From Gossypium raimondii (Eukaryota > Streptophyta > Magnoliopsida > Malvales > Malvaceae): a DNA stretch of 64,000 nucleotides. The stretch lies in contig NC_068565.1 of the NCBI RefSeq assembly GCF_025698545.1, positions 1,488,001 through 1,552,000 of the forward strand. The letters run 5' to 3'. The notes under the pieces were generated by a model. It was not told the origin of the DNA and did not search any database. It was given only the letters and a program-made list of their open reading frames with translations. Both the position numbers and the translations under genes were made by a program. Below are positions 1 through 11,837 of this stretch, one piece after another; positions within the stretch are counted from its first letter, which is position 1; each line of letters opens with the position of its first letter.

Positions 1-587
1 ATTTTAATAGCCGCGATGTGACAGCCCACACAACACTCTATATGTATTTTGTAATATAAAAATATTAAAAAATTATCGATATCATCAATAAAATACACGT
101 AAAACTATCAGCCTGTCATGTTGATCGTCATACCAACGCTATTAAAATTCTTACAATCCAGTAATCTTTTTCCGTCTACGAAACAATAATTTAACTAAAA
201 TTTGAATGTTAAAACTAAGATGTTCCAATTAAAAAAAAAGAGAGAATATGATCAAATTAATAAAAAGTAAAATTAAACACAAATTTATCCTTATGTTAAT
301 TACACAATTTTAATTAATTTCCAAAAGTAAAATGATTTTTTTTTTTTTAAAATCTGGAATTTTATTTTATATTCCAACCCACGAATTTATTTGATTTTGT
401 TTTAAAGACAATTAAATTATAGCAAATCAATTCTCAAAAAAAAAATTGTAGCAAATCAAATCAACTTCGAAGTCTCCATATGACCGGTTAGTATCAATCG
501 GTCCAATCCTAAGCAATGATTTTTTTTTTTTGTGTTAAAAGATTTATTATGATCATGATTGGATTTATATATAGGTAGAGGTATTGT

Positions 588-903
588 CAAGCTTTTGTAT
601 AAGATTCGGGTTATATTTTGTTTTCTTTATACAAAAAATGAGTAATTTGATCTTTATACGTTAGATTAAAAAGTAAATCGGTCCTTCTAGTCTCTGTACG
701 TTAACATAATGTATATGTGGTATATTAAGTGTAACTTTTTGGTTATTCTGTCAACCATATCGGTTTTTAATAGTATAAATGAATGAATTTTTAACAGAAA
801 TGATCAATTTGCTCTTTAATCTGATAGACATTGACTAAATTGCCCAGCTTTTGAGTAAATAAAAATGCAATCTGACTCCTAATGAGAAGACCTTCATGGT
901 ACA
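588..903. mobile_element. MITE-like palindromic repeat, family M, copy 1
   Basis: A degenerate copy of the commonest repeat in this window. Its left arm reads as bases that run into a line like 'acgttagatta' followed by 'aaatcggtccttct'. Its right arm ends in 'aatctgactcct' and 'ccttcatggtac'. The arms are roughly reverse-complementary, so the transcript could fold on itself. The other copies are at 9050, 9718, 26667, 54285, 54868, 56693 and 59110. No transposase is present, so it is non-autonomous. Confidence 0.6.
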
Positions 904-975
904 TATATATGAGAAATTATTTTATTGATCATTCCCACCATATCATTCATGATATCTTTCCAATTAGTAAATGAC

Positions 976-1185
976 ATTTCAGTATTTTTTTTAATTTCCA
1001 TGTTGTTAACACATAATTTTGGTAACTTTTTTTACCCTGAATCTCGAACTCTAAACTCTGAATCTAAATCTCAAACTTAAATCTAAATTCTGATTCGAAT
1101 TCAGGGTTAGTGTTCAGAGTTTCAGGTTCAAGGCAAAAAAATTACTAAAATTATATGTAAACAATAAAAAAAAAACACTGAAATA
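976..1185. mobile_element. foldback (inverted-repeat) element
   Basis: The left arm 'catttcagta' plus a T-run, then 'cataattttggtaact' and 'accctgaatctcgaac', is matched in reverse complement by the right arm, which ends in 'caaaaaaattactaaa', an A-run and 'cactgaaat'. Between them is a set of short repeats of the type 'aactctgaatctaaatct'. No coding potential. This is a foldback or MITE remnant with imperfect arms of about 70 bp. Confidence 0.5.
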
Positions 1186-1774
1186 TAAGGGGAAGGGTGG
1201 ATAAAACATGAACATAATTAATGGAAAGCATGAATGACCCATTAATTGCTTTTAGTATTAGAAACCATAATTAGAAGAAAATTCTAGTGTTTTAAGGTAG
1301 AGATTTTCATGCTAATTGCTGTCCCACAAAACAATGAAAAAACATAGAACACACTTGCCAATTGTCAAGTTTAAGGAGACCCGACAGTCAAAATCAAAGC
1401 ATAATGCATGATTAACCTGCTGAAAATTACCTTGACCCCCCAATATTTATATTTTATAATTAAATTCAAGTAAAAATATTTTTTTCCCTGAATTATTGCT
1501 TCATTTTAAATTTAAGCCGAAGGTTAAAAATTTATTCAAATCGAGTTGAATCAATTGAGTTGGATAAATCATTTGATTCATGATTAAGTCTAGTTGAAAT
1601 GAAAATGGTAATAATAAAATTAGATTAACGTATTAAATAAGCTCTATGAAAAAGCTTTTTTTGTTATATTCAAATAAATCTTTAAATTTTAATCGATACC
1701 CAAATAAGTCCTTAAAAGAGCATATTTTATTTCAAATGAAATGTTGGTTTATATTAAGAATTTTATGGCTTAAA

Positions 1775-2062
1775 TGCAAAATTGCCCCCCAAATTATATC
1801 CTTTTTCTCATTTAGGCACCTCAATTTTTGAGGGGTAAAAGCGGTACATAAACTATTAATTTCATCTCATTTTACCCCAAAACATGATACCAACCAATAA
1901 GAACACAACACATGGCATGCTCGTGTCGGATGTCGTACATTTTTAGATAAAAATGAGATGAAATTGATAATTTAAGTACCACTTTTGATAAATAAATAAA
2001 TAACCCTTTAGGTGCCTAAGTCAAAAAAAAAAAAAACAACAACATAATTTAGGACCCAATTT
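1775..2062. mobile_element. foldback MITE-like element
   Basis: The left arm holds 'catttaggcacctca' and 'aatttcatctcatttta'. The right arm holds their reverse complements ('aaaaatgagatgaaatt' and 'aggtgcctaagtc'). The arms are about 110 bp and imperfect, and the spacer around 1880-1940 is not repeated. No coding capacity. Superfamily not assigned. Confidence 0.55.
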
Positions 2063-2403
2063 TATAGTCAAACCCTAAAATTAAAGGTTGAGACCTTATT
2101 TGTATACAAGTTGAAGATTAAAGGCTTATTTAGGTGCCAATTACCAATTAAAGGGCTTATTTCAATATACTAAAATATATTTTTAAAATATTATCTAAAG
2201 AAAATGATAAAATTTAAGGGCTTGATTAATATATTAACCAAATTTTTATATAAAGGAAAGAGTACTCAAATCCAAAATCTTGAATTTGATTATAATGGCT
2301 TATTATAGCTACAAAATCTCACCAACCCTTCTTGCTATTTTGAACATAATTCACTAACCTTTTTTTTTTAAATATTATTTATTTATTTCTTTTCATATGA
2401 AGC

Positions 2404-2405
<2 letters not shown>

Positions 2406-2448
<43 letters not shown>
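2406..2448. repeat. (AT)n microsatellite
   Basis: An uninterrupted run of about 21 AT dinucleotides. It directly abuts the end of a SINE-like copy, a common position for simple-repeat expansion. It is likely length-polymorphic. Confidence 0.9.
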
Positions 2449-2449
<1 letters not shown>

Positions 2450-2572
2450 GTCTAGAAGTACCCATAGCTCATATCCTTAAATAATAAGATAATGTGTTTC
2501 AACACACTCGAACCCACATTTTCCTGCACTAGCAACAATGTCGATACGAACCGAACTAAGACTCAACCGACT
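2447..2572 (-). mobile_element. tRNA-derived SINE-like element, family S1, minus copy
   Basis: The reverse complement reads from 'gagtcttagttcggttcg' (A-box-like region) to 'tgggttcgagtg' (B-box-like, compare GGTTCGANTCC), then '...aagtgcattatcctc' type sequence and a tail. The same unit occurs at 4301, 14861, 43669 and 63776. The spaced A- and B-box-like blocks suggest origin from a tRNA and transcription by Pol III. This copy is diverged. Confidence 0.55.
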
Positions 2573-3057
2573 AAAAAAAATTAATTTAATAGCCTTTAAT
2601 TACATGTTAAAAATAGGTAGATGTTAACCTATTTTTTCACAGGTTAGAAATTTAATGACCCAAATTTGCCAGTGTTTGAATTTCTCACGTTTTATTCACT
2701 TCCTAAATTTATTAATAGCTTACAATATGAACAACCCAATTTTCTTTTTCTTTTTTTTGTAACTTTCCAAAAAATTGGAAGTTCTTTTTTTTAGATGATA
2801 ATATTATTTTATAGGATGAATTTTAATTTTTTATTATAATTGAAATAAATGTGGAGAAGAGTGTAAGGACTTAATAAGAAATCTCAAAGTTTTTAGGACT
2901 TAAACTGGAAGAATTTTTAAATTCATTATTAGAATTTAATTAAACCCCCATTAAGCCATATATTAAATAATAATTTCCTTTAATTGTAAAAGAAGAAGAA
3001 GATAAATCTCAAAATTATATATGAACTCGATTCAATGCGTAATTTGATACACTAATT

Positions 3058-3345
3058 TTAATTTGAGGCAATTATACTTATGAAACTTTGATTGTAATCC
3101 AAATGTATACACAAAACTTTAATTTTGGTTCAATCATACACATTTGAAGAAATAAATACATTGACTTATTCTTATCTTGAATAAATATAATTATCTGTAT
3201 GCGATTATAAACATAAAATGATGTTATGTCAATAATTGTGTTAATAATTTATGAGCATTGGATAAAATCAAAATTTAACGTATAAAATTGCATTTAAATC
3301 AAAATTCATATATAATTTTAAAACATTTCATACTATACATATATA
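3058..3345. repeat. dispersed repeat, family D
   Basis: Contains 'gaaactttgattgtaatcc', 'aatgtatacacaaaac', 'ataaacataaaatgatg' and 'aataattgtgttaataatt'. The same order of blocks is at 41850-42150 and a fragment is near 59020-59100. No coding content. Probably a non-autonomous element, class unknown. Confidence 0.5.
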
Positions 3346-4300
3346 TTGACTATCAAAGAAAAGAATGGAATATTTGAAGAGGGAGGCCATACAAAAAGGT
3401 TGTTGCTTTATTAAAAATGTCCTATAATTCATATTTATACATATTTTATTTCGCATTTTTTAAGTTAATTATGTAAATTAGAATATGGCACACTCGCTAT
3501 ACAAGTAAATAAATATATAAAAGTTGGTAGAAATAATCAATTTGAAATTTTATTTTAGATTTTCAAGGTATCTACTGGAGCGACTCCAGTAATTAATTTT
3601 CCGTATTTGGTAAGCTCATTAAAGAGATAGATGCTGACCACGAGTTTTAAAGCTGATCCATAGCCAGGACAAGAATGAACCCTCGTATTAATACCTATTT
3701 CTTATATTTAAATATAAAATTATCATAAAATAACCCCTCCTTATCTTGTAAGATCACTCAAATTGGTCCCCACCCCCATTGTATGTCATTCACATGTAGA
3801 ATGTGACATGGTACTAACCCCTCTAATCTAATCTAATCTCAAGTCACCCTTCATTATGGTCATGGTCATGACCTTCCAAAATCCTTCTTTGTTTTTAGTT
3901 TTTAAATTTTTTAATAAGATGTCATTTAGATTTATATGTTGATCATGTATTAAATGTGGATCATATAATAAAATATTTAATTTTTAAGGGTGATGAGATG
4001 AGGGGTTTTTTTTTATATGTACCCTTTGATTATTATTTAAAAAAAAAACATAATAGGGAAAAATTAAAAGAAAAAAGTGGCTTTAGTGGAGGGGCCATCA
4101 ATTAAGATTAGCCATTAAGTGAGGAAGATTAGGGGCTTAATTATTCAAGGGTGGACAAAAAGGAAAAAGGAGAGTCCATAGCAATTCTTCTTTGGTGGTA
4201 GGACAGGAATAGAGTGCCCTTATCATTATAAAATAAATATAATTCATGCAAAAAATTTAAAATATACATTATTCATAAAAAAAATGTTAAAATGAAATTT

Positions 4301-4415
4301 GTTGATTGAGTCTTAGTTCGATTGGTATAAGCATTGTTGTCAATACAAAAGGATGTGGGTTCGAGTGCGCTAAAGTGCATTATCCTCTTATTTATGAGTT
4401 GAGAGGCGATTTTAG
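4301..4415 (+). mobile_element. tRNA-derived SINE-like element, family S1, plus copy
   Basis: Runs from 'gattgagtcttagttcgat' through 'ggtataagcattgttgtc' to 'gtgggttcgagtgcgc' and 'gcattatcctctta'. The A-box-like and B-box-like blocks are spaced about as in a tRNA gene. It matches the minus-strand copies at 2447, 14861 and 63776 and the plus copy at 43669. Confidence 0.6.
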
Positions 4416-4424
4416 TTACTGATT

Positions 4425-5428
4425 AAATGTTAATTTTTGTTATTAGTTTTTATACTATGCGTAAGTTGTGGATTTAACTCTTTTACTTTAATTTAGTCAC
4501 TTTTAGTCGATATATTTTTTGGATCTTGAAATTCCAACCCTAGTTAAAATATAGTTATTAAATTCATTAAGTTAAATTATACCATTTTCAAAATCTTATG
4601 TGATTATTCTCAGAAAAAGTAAAACCTTTTGCGGCTAAAATATTATCACATGTGTACAGAGGCAAATTCAAGGGGCTAACAGGACCCGACCTCCCTTAAA
4701 TATTATAAAAAAAATATAGGCCTTCGAAGTTTTGAATTTTTTTTATTTTAATATTATAATTATTATTTTAAAAAGGAATATTTGTGTTCCCCAAAATTTT
4801 TCAAAATTTTTTTAATTTATTCTTTTATAGGATTTTTAATTTTTAATAATAAAATTAGTAACATTTTTAGTTTAATATGGTAAATTAAGACAAAAATAGT
4901 ATCTAAATATTAATTAGGTAAAAATAAACTTAGATAACTATAATATCTAATACATTTTGATCATTTAAGTTTTTCCTAAATTTTAGTGATCTAGATATCC
5001 CATATTTAAAAATATCTTATTGAATCGGTCCGGCCTACTTGGAACATGTATATTTTATATAATATTCCGACCCCCTTATCAAATATTCCAGCTTCGCCCC
5101 TGCATGTATAATGTCATTTTGGCTTGCTATTTCCATATAATACTCACAGAAAAGTCAGTTAATGAATTTAACAAGTGTCATTTTGTATCAAGACTAAAAT
5201 TTCAAAATTCAAGAAGTATGGATATTAAGAATAATTGAACTGGAGAATATAGACTAAATCTACAACTTTACGCATAGTACAAGACTAATACAAGAATTTA
5301 ACAAAACGAATTTAACTAGTATTTTAGTCAAAAATTACATGGATTAAAATTAACTAAATTAAAGTACAAAGTCTAAATCCAGGATCTACGCATAACATAT
5401 GAACTAATAACAAAAATTGAGTATGATT
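4425..5428. mobile_element. element with long inverted ends, carrying a nested insertion
   Basis: The left end ('tttttgttattagtttttat', 'atgcgtaagttgtggattta') and the right end ('taaatccaggatctacgcat', 'gaactaataacaaaaatt') are imperfect reverse complements of about 65 bp. Inside, roughly 4665-5105, lies a second unit that begins near 'caaattcaaggggctaac' and ends near 'gcttcgcccctgca'. That unit belongs to the 'gggggcgaagcc' family seen at 5480, 30236, 55680 and 61865. The 72-codon ORF at 5020-5238 spans the junction and is not a gene. Confidence 0.5.
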
Positions 5429-5479
5429 AAATTGGTTTAATTGATCGATTCAGTTCTTTTCTAAAACTACTCATAACTC

Positions 5480-5740
5480 TAGTGGCGGAGTCACAATTTT
5501 TTTATGGGGCTATATGTTATATATTTTTACGGGAGCTAAAATATAATTTCATTATTATATTGACTTATATTTTTACCATTTTTAGGATTAAATCAAAATT
5601 TTATTTTTTGGGGGGCCAAATATATTATTTTACCATGTATTAACTTATAAATTTATAAAATTTAAATCTAAAACAAAAAATTTCAATTTTAGGGACCAAA
5701 GCCTTTACTTACCCCCTCCCTTTGCCACTGCATAACCCTT
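5480..5740. repeat. dispersed element, family G ('gggg...gcgg' ends)
   Basis: Begins at 'agtggcggagtcac' and contains the family's typical 'taaaatttaaatctaaaac' and 'gggggccaaat' blocks. Similar units are nested at 4665 and occur at 30236, 55680 and 61865, with fragments at 63305 and 63540. No coding capacity. Confidence 0.45.
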
Positions 5741-6120
5741 AATCCCCAAGTGGAGGACATTTCGTGCTTAAACGCATTTGAATCCATAATTTCTAAGTTG
5801 TTGCAAACAGCAACGATACCGATCGAATTAATACTTGGTCGGCATCTGATTCGATTTATTTTCGTCCACGATAGGAGCACGGAATTTTTGAAGGGGGTAA
5901 AAAGAATATTTGACCAAAAGAGTAGGAGGGGAGGGGGGGGGGCAAAAATACATGAATAAATAACGTGACACGAAAAAGATATGAGAAGGTAGGGGAATAA
6001 GGTTAAGGGTTAAGGTGGCCCAAAAAACGCGTTTAATGCCATATTTTACGCTTAAGAAAATGACCTTATATTAGAGGTGAGGTCTTCATTTTTTTTCTTA
6101 TCAAGATATTGAGACTACCC

Positions 6121-7000
6121 CTTCAAGATTTTGTTGTCCATGGATAACCATGTATTTAGCCTTTATTTATTCCACCTATATAATAGAATTGGTCAAATTT
6201 CACGGAAAGTCCCTCTATTATTTTTTTTTCACAAATTTAGCCTCTCTACTATAATTTAGTCAATTTTTGGGTGATTGGAGAGTACCGAGTTAATTTAAAG
6301 TTCAAGAGAGTGGGATTCTATCAACAAAGTTTGAATAATGGTCATTGAAAGTGCCTTTTCAAGATTTTGTTGTCCAAGTATAACCATGAATTTAGCCATT
6401 ATTTATCCCCGTATATAATAAAATTGGTCAAATTTCATAGAAACTCCCTCTATTATTTATTTTTTTCCCACAAATTTAATCTCTCTACTATAATTTGATC
6501 ATTTCTTGGGTGAGTAGAGAGTACCGAGTGAAGTTACAATACAGGAGAGTGGGATTATATCAACAAAGTTTGAATAATGATCATTGAGAGTGTCCTTTTC
6601 AAGATTTTCTTGTCCAAATATAACCATGAATTTAGCCTTTATTTGTTCCCTCTAAAATTGATCAAATTTCATAGAAAGTCTCTTTATTATTATTTTTTAC
6701 GGATTTAATCTCTTTACTGTAATTTCTTCTGAGAGCATCGAGTCAAGTTATAAATTAGAAAATTCGGGTTTGAACTTTTTGTCATTGAGGTGCCAATGGA
6801 AGACGTTAATCATTGTTGTTGGACTTGATCATTTCTATTATCTTTTAACCATAAATTTAGCCTTTATTTATTCCCCTATATAATAAAATCGATCAAATTT
6901 CATAGAAACTCCCTCTACTATTATTATTTACAAATTTGGTTTCTCTACTATATTTCGATCTATTTTTTCAGGGACATTAAGTCAAGTTTATTTAACGAAA
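6121..7000. repeat. tandem array, about 4 units of ~225-240 bp
   Basis: The marker 'tcaagattttgttgtcc' starts at 6123 and 6359, and a variant at 6599, giving periods of 236 and 240. A fourth unit is recognised by 'ccataaatttagcc' about 225 bp further on. Each unit then repeats blocks such as 'ggtcaaatttcatagaaa', 'ctccctctattatt', 'ctctctactataattt' and 'gagagtaccgagt'. The units are clearly diverged, so the array is old. No coding capacity. Confidence 0.75.
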
Positions 7001-7082
7001 ATATCGAAAAAAGAAGTTGACCTTAAATGTGAAAATACACATTCCAAGACTGAAATCGTAAAAAAGCATTTAGTATAGGGTC

Positions 7083-7198
7083 CTTCTCTACAATTTGACC
7101 AATAAAATTTTATTTTAGTAATTAAGGACAATTACACCTATCACCTCTAATTAATTATTTCTAAATAAAGCTGGAGTAAGGGTAAATGGTCAATATCA
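7083..7198. repeat. direct repeat, copy 1 (pair at 7703)
   Basis: 'caatttgaccaataaaat', 'acaattacacctatcacc' and 'taattaattatttctaaata', then 'aaatggtcaatatcac', recur in the same order at 7703-7822 with small changes. The 500 bp between the copies is not obviously repeated. Confidence 0.7.
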
Positions 7199-7702
7199 CA
7201 CAAAAAATAAAAATATTAAAAAAGCCATGTCACATTTTTAAAGTTGAAAATACATACTTGAAAGAGTGCAGAAAATAAATGGCTTAATATATTATTTAAT
7301 ACGTGAGTTTAACATTTTTTAATGTAGTACTTATGTTATTTGTTGGTCTAATTTGTTATTTGTATTTGACAAAAGTTATATATTTTGGTACCCTAAAGTA
7401 ACAGTGTTAACTTTTTAACATTTAATTTAAGTTTTAAGGTTGATTTGATGAAAATACATATTTTGGTACCCATTTCAATCGGGTTAATCCCTTTGTTACC
7501 AATCGATTCTCAGTCCCATCGATCTGACCGACCAATCCAATTATATTTCAAGAACACTGGTCATATTGTCAAATCTTGATGAAATCCAGGTTCAAGGACC
7601 AAAGTGAAAAAAAATTCAAATACTAAAGTGGACCTAATTATCAAGTTGAAAGCAAAAAAATTAAACTATTCCATAAATTTATAAAGAAGATAAGAGTAGA
7701 AG

Positions 7703-7822
7703 GTCATTCTTTAAAATTTGACCAATAAAATTCTTATTTTAATAATTAAGTACAATTACACCTATTACCCCTAATTAATTATTTCTAAATAAGCCTTGAT
7801 TAGGGTTAAATGGTCAATATCA
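7703..7822. repeat. direct repeat, copy 2 (pair at 7083)
   Basis: Second copy of the ~116-bp block, about 620 bp downstream of the first. It ends about 275 bp before the trihelix start codon, so it lies in the proximal promoter. Confidence 0.7.
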
Positions 7823-7867
7823 CCAATTTTTATTTTTATTTTAAAATAAAATAATTAAAACATCTCT

Positions 7868-7945
7868 CAAAAAACTCCCCCCTCATTTTCTTTCCTTTTC
7901 TTTCTCTCTTTTCTCTCTCTGTCTCTGTCTCTCTCTCTCTCTCCG
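7868..7945 (+). promoter_or_regulatory. pyrimidine-rich leader tract of the trihelix gene
   Basis: A long C/T stretch with (TCTC)n, starting about 230 bp before the start codon. CT-rich tracts near the transcription start are common in plant leaders. No clear TATA box stands out immediately upstream. The assignment as 5' leader or core promoter is inference. Confidence 0.35.
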
Positions 7946-8098
7946 TTCTCTGATTCTTTTCTTTAAACGGCGTAACGGACTTTTCATCTAAAAAAAACTC
8001 CGTTACTCGTTATCTTTCACTGTCACGTGCGTTTTCGAATTTTTTTTTTTTAAAAAAAAGAAAGAAAATTTTTTATCGATTATTTCTCTTCGATTTTT

Positions 8099-10723
8099 AT
8101 GGCCTCGGAGCAGTTAAGCATGGCTGCGACTCCTGACCCAATTGACGGCCGGAAAGACGCCGTCAACGCCGCCATTAACGGCGTTGAATCCCGTCCGCTT
8201 TCCGTCGATTGCGGGGATGACGTCAGCAAAGCTCCGAGGCTTCCTCGTTGGACGAGGCAGGAGATACTTGTGCTCATACAGGGGAAGAGAGTGGCGGAGA
8301 ATCGGGTCAGGCGAGGACGGGCTGCCGGATTAGCCTTCGGGTCGGGTCAAGTGGAACCGAAGTGGGCTTCGGTTTCGTCGTACTGTAAGCGGCATGGAGT
8401 GAACCGGGGACCGGTTCAGTGCCGGAAACGGTGGAGCAATTTGGCGGGGGATTTTAAGAAGATCAAGGAATGGGAGAATAACACTAGGGAAGAGAGTGAA
8501 TCATTTTGGGTGATGAGGAATGATTTAAGGAGGGAAAGGAAGTTGCCTGGGTTCTTCGATAAGGAAGTTTACGACATCCTCGACGGCGCCGCCGCCGTTT
8601 CTTCCGCCGTGGAAATCCCTGATTCGGTCGTGGCTCCAGCTTTGGCTTTGGCTTTAACCCCAACTCCAGCAGTTCAGGACACGGCGGAGGATAACGAAGC
8701 TGTTTTCGATAGTGGACGGAGCGCGGCAGCGGAAGACGGCCTGTTTTCGGACTTCGAACAAGACGACGGTGCTGGGAGCCCAGAAAAAGTGGAGCTACCG
8801 GTTTCCGCCGACGCCGGAAAGTCGGTTCCCGCTCCAATCCCTATTTCAGGTAATCTTAAACTGATATTGATCACTAGAAATGAATTAGTAATCAACATTT
8901 GAATGACTCATGCGCACAAGTTAGGTATAGTATTCTGTCTCCGTTTCATGTCCTGACTCTATTGAAAGCAGAGCTCCGAGTGCCTGAACACACAAATCCG
9001 TGCTAAACTCAAGGGTTTGCGCATGATTGGCGTCGGTTGAGTTAAAATATCATAGCTACCCCTGTAGGGAGATTGATTTTGCCCCATTTAAGAATAGTCA
9101 AATTAGTCCATGCATTTTACATCAAAAAATAAATTAATTATTTCTATTAAAAACTGATAAGATTGATAATTTCAAGTGGCGTGTATTCTAGCATATAGAG
9201 ACCAGTTTTTAAAAATAGAAATAGATTTTAACAAAAACATCAGTTTACTTTTTGATTTAATATATAATAATTAATTTGTCTATTTTTTGAGTAAAGAGAG
9301 ACAAAATGTAATCTGACTCGTAATTTATGTGATGTACAATTTCCTTTTGTTCTTATATTATGATACTGGAATTCTATATCCTAATGGGTTTTCTTTAAGC
9401 GAAAAAGGGTTTGCTTTAATGGAGGTGTTTGACCTTTTTTCTTTCTATATATTTTCTTTATTGCAGGAACCTTTGACCTTTTATAATAAGGTCCAAATCC
9501 AAAGCCCTATTTGTTACTTATTATTATCTAAAATAATTTTCAAGTCCCCATAGATACAATAGTAAGAGGTTTGGTGTTTCTTAAATAAGGTTTTAGTTTC
9601 AAATATGTGGGTTTCTACTTGTTTAGGATTTAGGGTTTGATTTGATTTGGTTACAAAATCAAGGTTGAATGTGATTATCGAATTTTGAGGTCTTTGGGTT
9701 AAAAAGAATAATTGGGGATAAAAGTATTATGGAGGTCTCCATACTACAAATCAGATTGCATTTTGTCCCCTCTATTTAAAAAATGGATAAATAATCGAAG
9801 AATAACACGTGACATGCCACGTGTACACCATGTTGATATATGTGTTTTTACTGGCATTTTCCTTTTGTTTTGTATCTTTACAGAAAAGGGTTATCATTGA
9901 TCCATTAAATGCTTATATGTGTTTGTTTGCTCACCTTTTATGCTCACAGAGCAGCAGCACCAGCAACAGCCAGCTATCCCAGGGAGCAAGAGTCAAGGTA
10001 ATATCGATTTTACCGATCTCGGTTTATGTTTATTACTCGAATTTGAGCGTGAATGTTGGATATAAATGTGTCTTAAAATGAGTTTGATTGGATTTTTGTA
10101 AATGTCAAACACAAATGTTCTAAAGAAAATAAAAAAAAAGGTCAGGGTAACATAGCTCTGTTGTTTTCATTTTTGTAAATGATTGAATCCTTACTATACT
10201 GGAATTTATCTTGTTATTAGTCCAATTGCTTACTCGATGATTGCCATGTTTGAGACTCGACTGTGTCTCGAACATGCCTTAGCTTGTTTCTTGGAACGAC
10301 CAATTAGGGTTATGGAAAACAACCGTACAGGACGGAACTATGCTTGATGACTCGATTCAATCGGTTCATTGTACTGGGAAATGGCTAAAAATAGAATTAC
10401 CTTATTGCTGGATGGCAATGCATTATGCAGGTGCAACAAAGGAGAAACATCCAACCTCGAACCCCGAGGTCGGTTCTGCTTCTCAAGAAGCAAGGAAGAG
10501 GAAACGGACGGAAACCAATGGAGACGAAGAACCGGACAACAGTCCACAATACCACTTGATCGACGTCTTGGAAAAGAACGGTAAAATGCTAGTCGCTCAA
10601 CTCGAAGCTCAAAACACCAACTTCCAACAGGAAAGGCAGCAACGTAAAGACCACGCCGATAGCTTAGTCGCCGTCCTCAACAAGCTCGCCGATGCTCTAG
10701 GGAGGATCGCCGACAAGTTATAA
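8099..10723 (+). CDS. trihelix transcription factor, ASR3-like repressor
   Basis: Exons 8099-8849, 9950-9997 and 10431-10723 join in phase (751+48+293 = 1092 nt, 363 aa), and every junction is GT-AG. The DNA-binding trihelix domain covers about residues 46-162, with the three spaced tryptophans W51 (PRWTRQE), W89 (PKWASV) and W112 (KRWSNL). The region after it has LALAL at 182-186, an LxLxL pattern like the EAR repression motif, followed by TPTP (187-190). After a Q-rich stretch (exon 2) comes a basic EARKRKR segment. The C-terminus is a leucine/heptad-type helix ending ALGRIADKL, probably for dimerisation. Arabidopsis ASR3 is a nuclear repressor of immune genes and a substrate of MAP kinase MPK4. 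The same role here is inferred. Intron 1 carries two family-M MITE copies. The start is the first ATG after the CT-rich leader. Confidence 0.9.
9050..9325. mobile_element. MITE-like family M, copy 2, in intron 1 of the trihelix gene
   Basis: Has the family pattern: 'gattttgcccc', 'caaattagtcc', a central palindrome near 'agtttttaaaaatag', 'ttgtctattttttgagta' and the right end 'aaaatgtaatctgactc'. More diverged than most copies. Confidence 0.55.
9718..9850. mobile_element. MITE-like family M, partial copy 3, in intron 1 of the trihelix gene
   Basis: Left half only: 'aaagtattatggaggtctcc', 'cagattgcattttgtccc' and 'acacgtgacatgccacgtgt'. The right half is missing, so this is a truncated copy. 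Confidence 0.6.
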
Positions 10724-11837
10724 CCAGGAAGAAGGCGAATCGTAATGCGTTTTTTTGTACATAAAAACCGAGTACTACGATGCAGGTTCGAAGCAATAGA
10801 TGGTAGCTGAAAAAGTTGGAAATTTATGGATCAAACCTTGATTCATTTTATTTGTCTACATAATTCATATTTTAGTTTCTGCCCTGTAGTGCCCATATAC
10901 ACGACTAAATAAGGTTTTCTTTTTAGAATTTTGAAGATCCATATACAAAATCTCTATTTTTCTTTTCTCTGTAATACATATGAGATTATATGATTCTAAT
11001 ATATATATTTTTTGCATTTTGAATTGTATGGCTTATAATATTGTATAGAGGAACATAAATTAGTCATTAATTTCTCGTTTTGGCTTTTAAGTTATTCGGA
11101 TGGTTGTCGGAATTGAATCGAATTGATCGGATTAATTGGAAATTGATAGTTGAATTGATATCATAAATCGGGAGAACTAAACTGGTTAGAATTGATTAAA
11201 TTGGCGAAAATTGGTCGAACTGCGAAAATAATAATTATTTGAATTGGATTTAAGCAAATTTAAATATTTAATTGTTTATAAAACAAATGTTTATTTTTTA
11301 TATTTTACTTTTTTTATTAATTTTTCTTCATTCTTTTTTTTCGAATTTCTTTATTTTTATGAATTTGCTAGTTTTTTTTTTTGTAATGGTTGAAATAATT
11401 ATGGTTATTACAACATTAGTAATTCATAATTTTAATAGAGTTTTTAATAATATATAATTAATATTGAAAATTAATTTAAATTCGGGTATAAATAATCAAT
11501 TTTAAATTGAAATATAAAAATAAAACTTATTTATTTTTAGATAAACAAAATTCGTTAATTAAACTCAAAGTAATTTGATTTTCGTTTCGAATCCAACTTA
11601 TTCGAGTTGAGCTCCGTAGCCCTTGAACCCGGTTCAATTACTTGTTTGGGCTCAAGCTTGTGGGAATTGCCAAATTCAAATTTAAAGGTTAAGTTGTTTT
11701 CATATGGACTAAACCGTACCAACCCAATAATGAGAAATAAAAGTTATAACGGTTTGGTTCCGATCAATTTTGAAAATTTACTATTAATATGTAATGTTTC
11801 GATTTTTATAAGAATTAAATCGAAACTAATGTATGCT

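Larger units (their letters stand above)
1..8098. other. gene-free upstream region, AT-rich and repeat-filled
   Basis: No open reading frame here has family resemblance, codon structure or plausible splice partners. The longest are 60-70 codons and lie in repeats. Supported contents are listed separately: two foldback elements, an AT microsatellite, two SINE-like copies, a dispersed repeat, a nested transposon, a ~237-bp tandem array and a direct repeat just upstream of the first gene. The last few hundred bases should contain the promoter and leader of the trihelix gene. The rest is low-complexity AT-rich DNA in which I see nothing specific. Confidence 0.7.

Noticed and set aside
8484-8837. 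117-codon minus-strand ORF over the trihelix exon
   Set aside because: Antisense shadow of the coding exon, low-complexity and Arg/Pro-rich. The plus frame has the domain.
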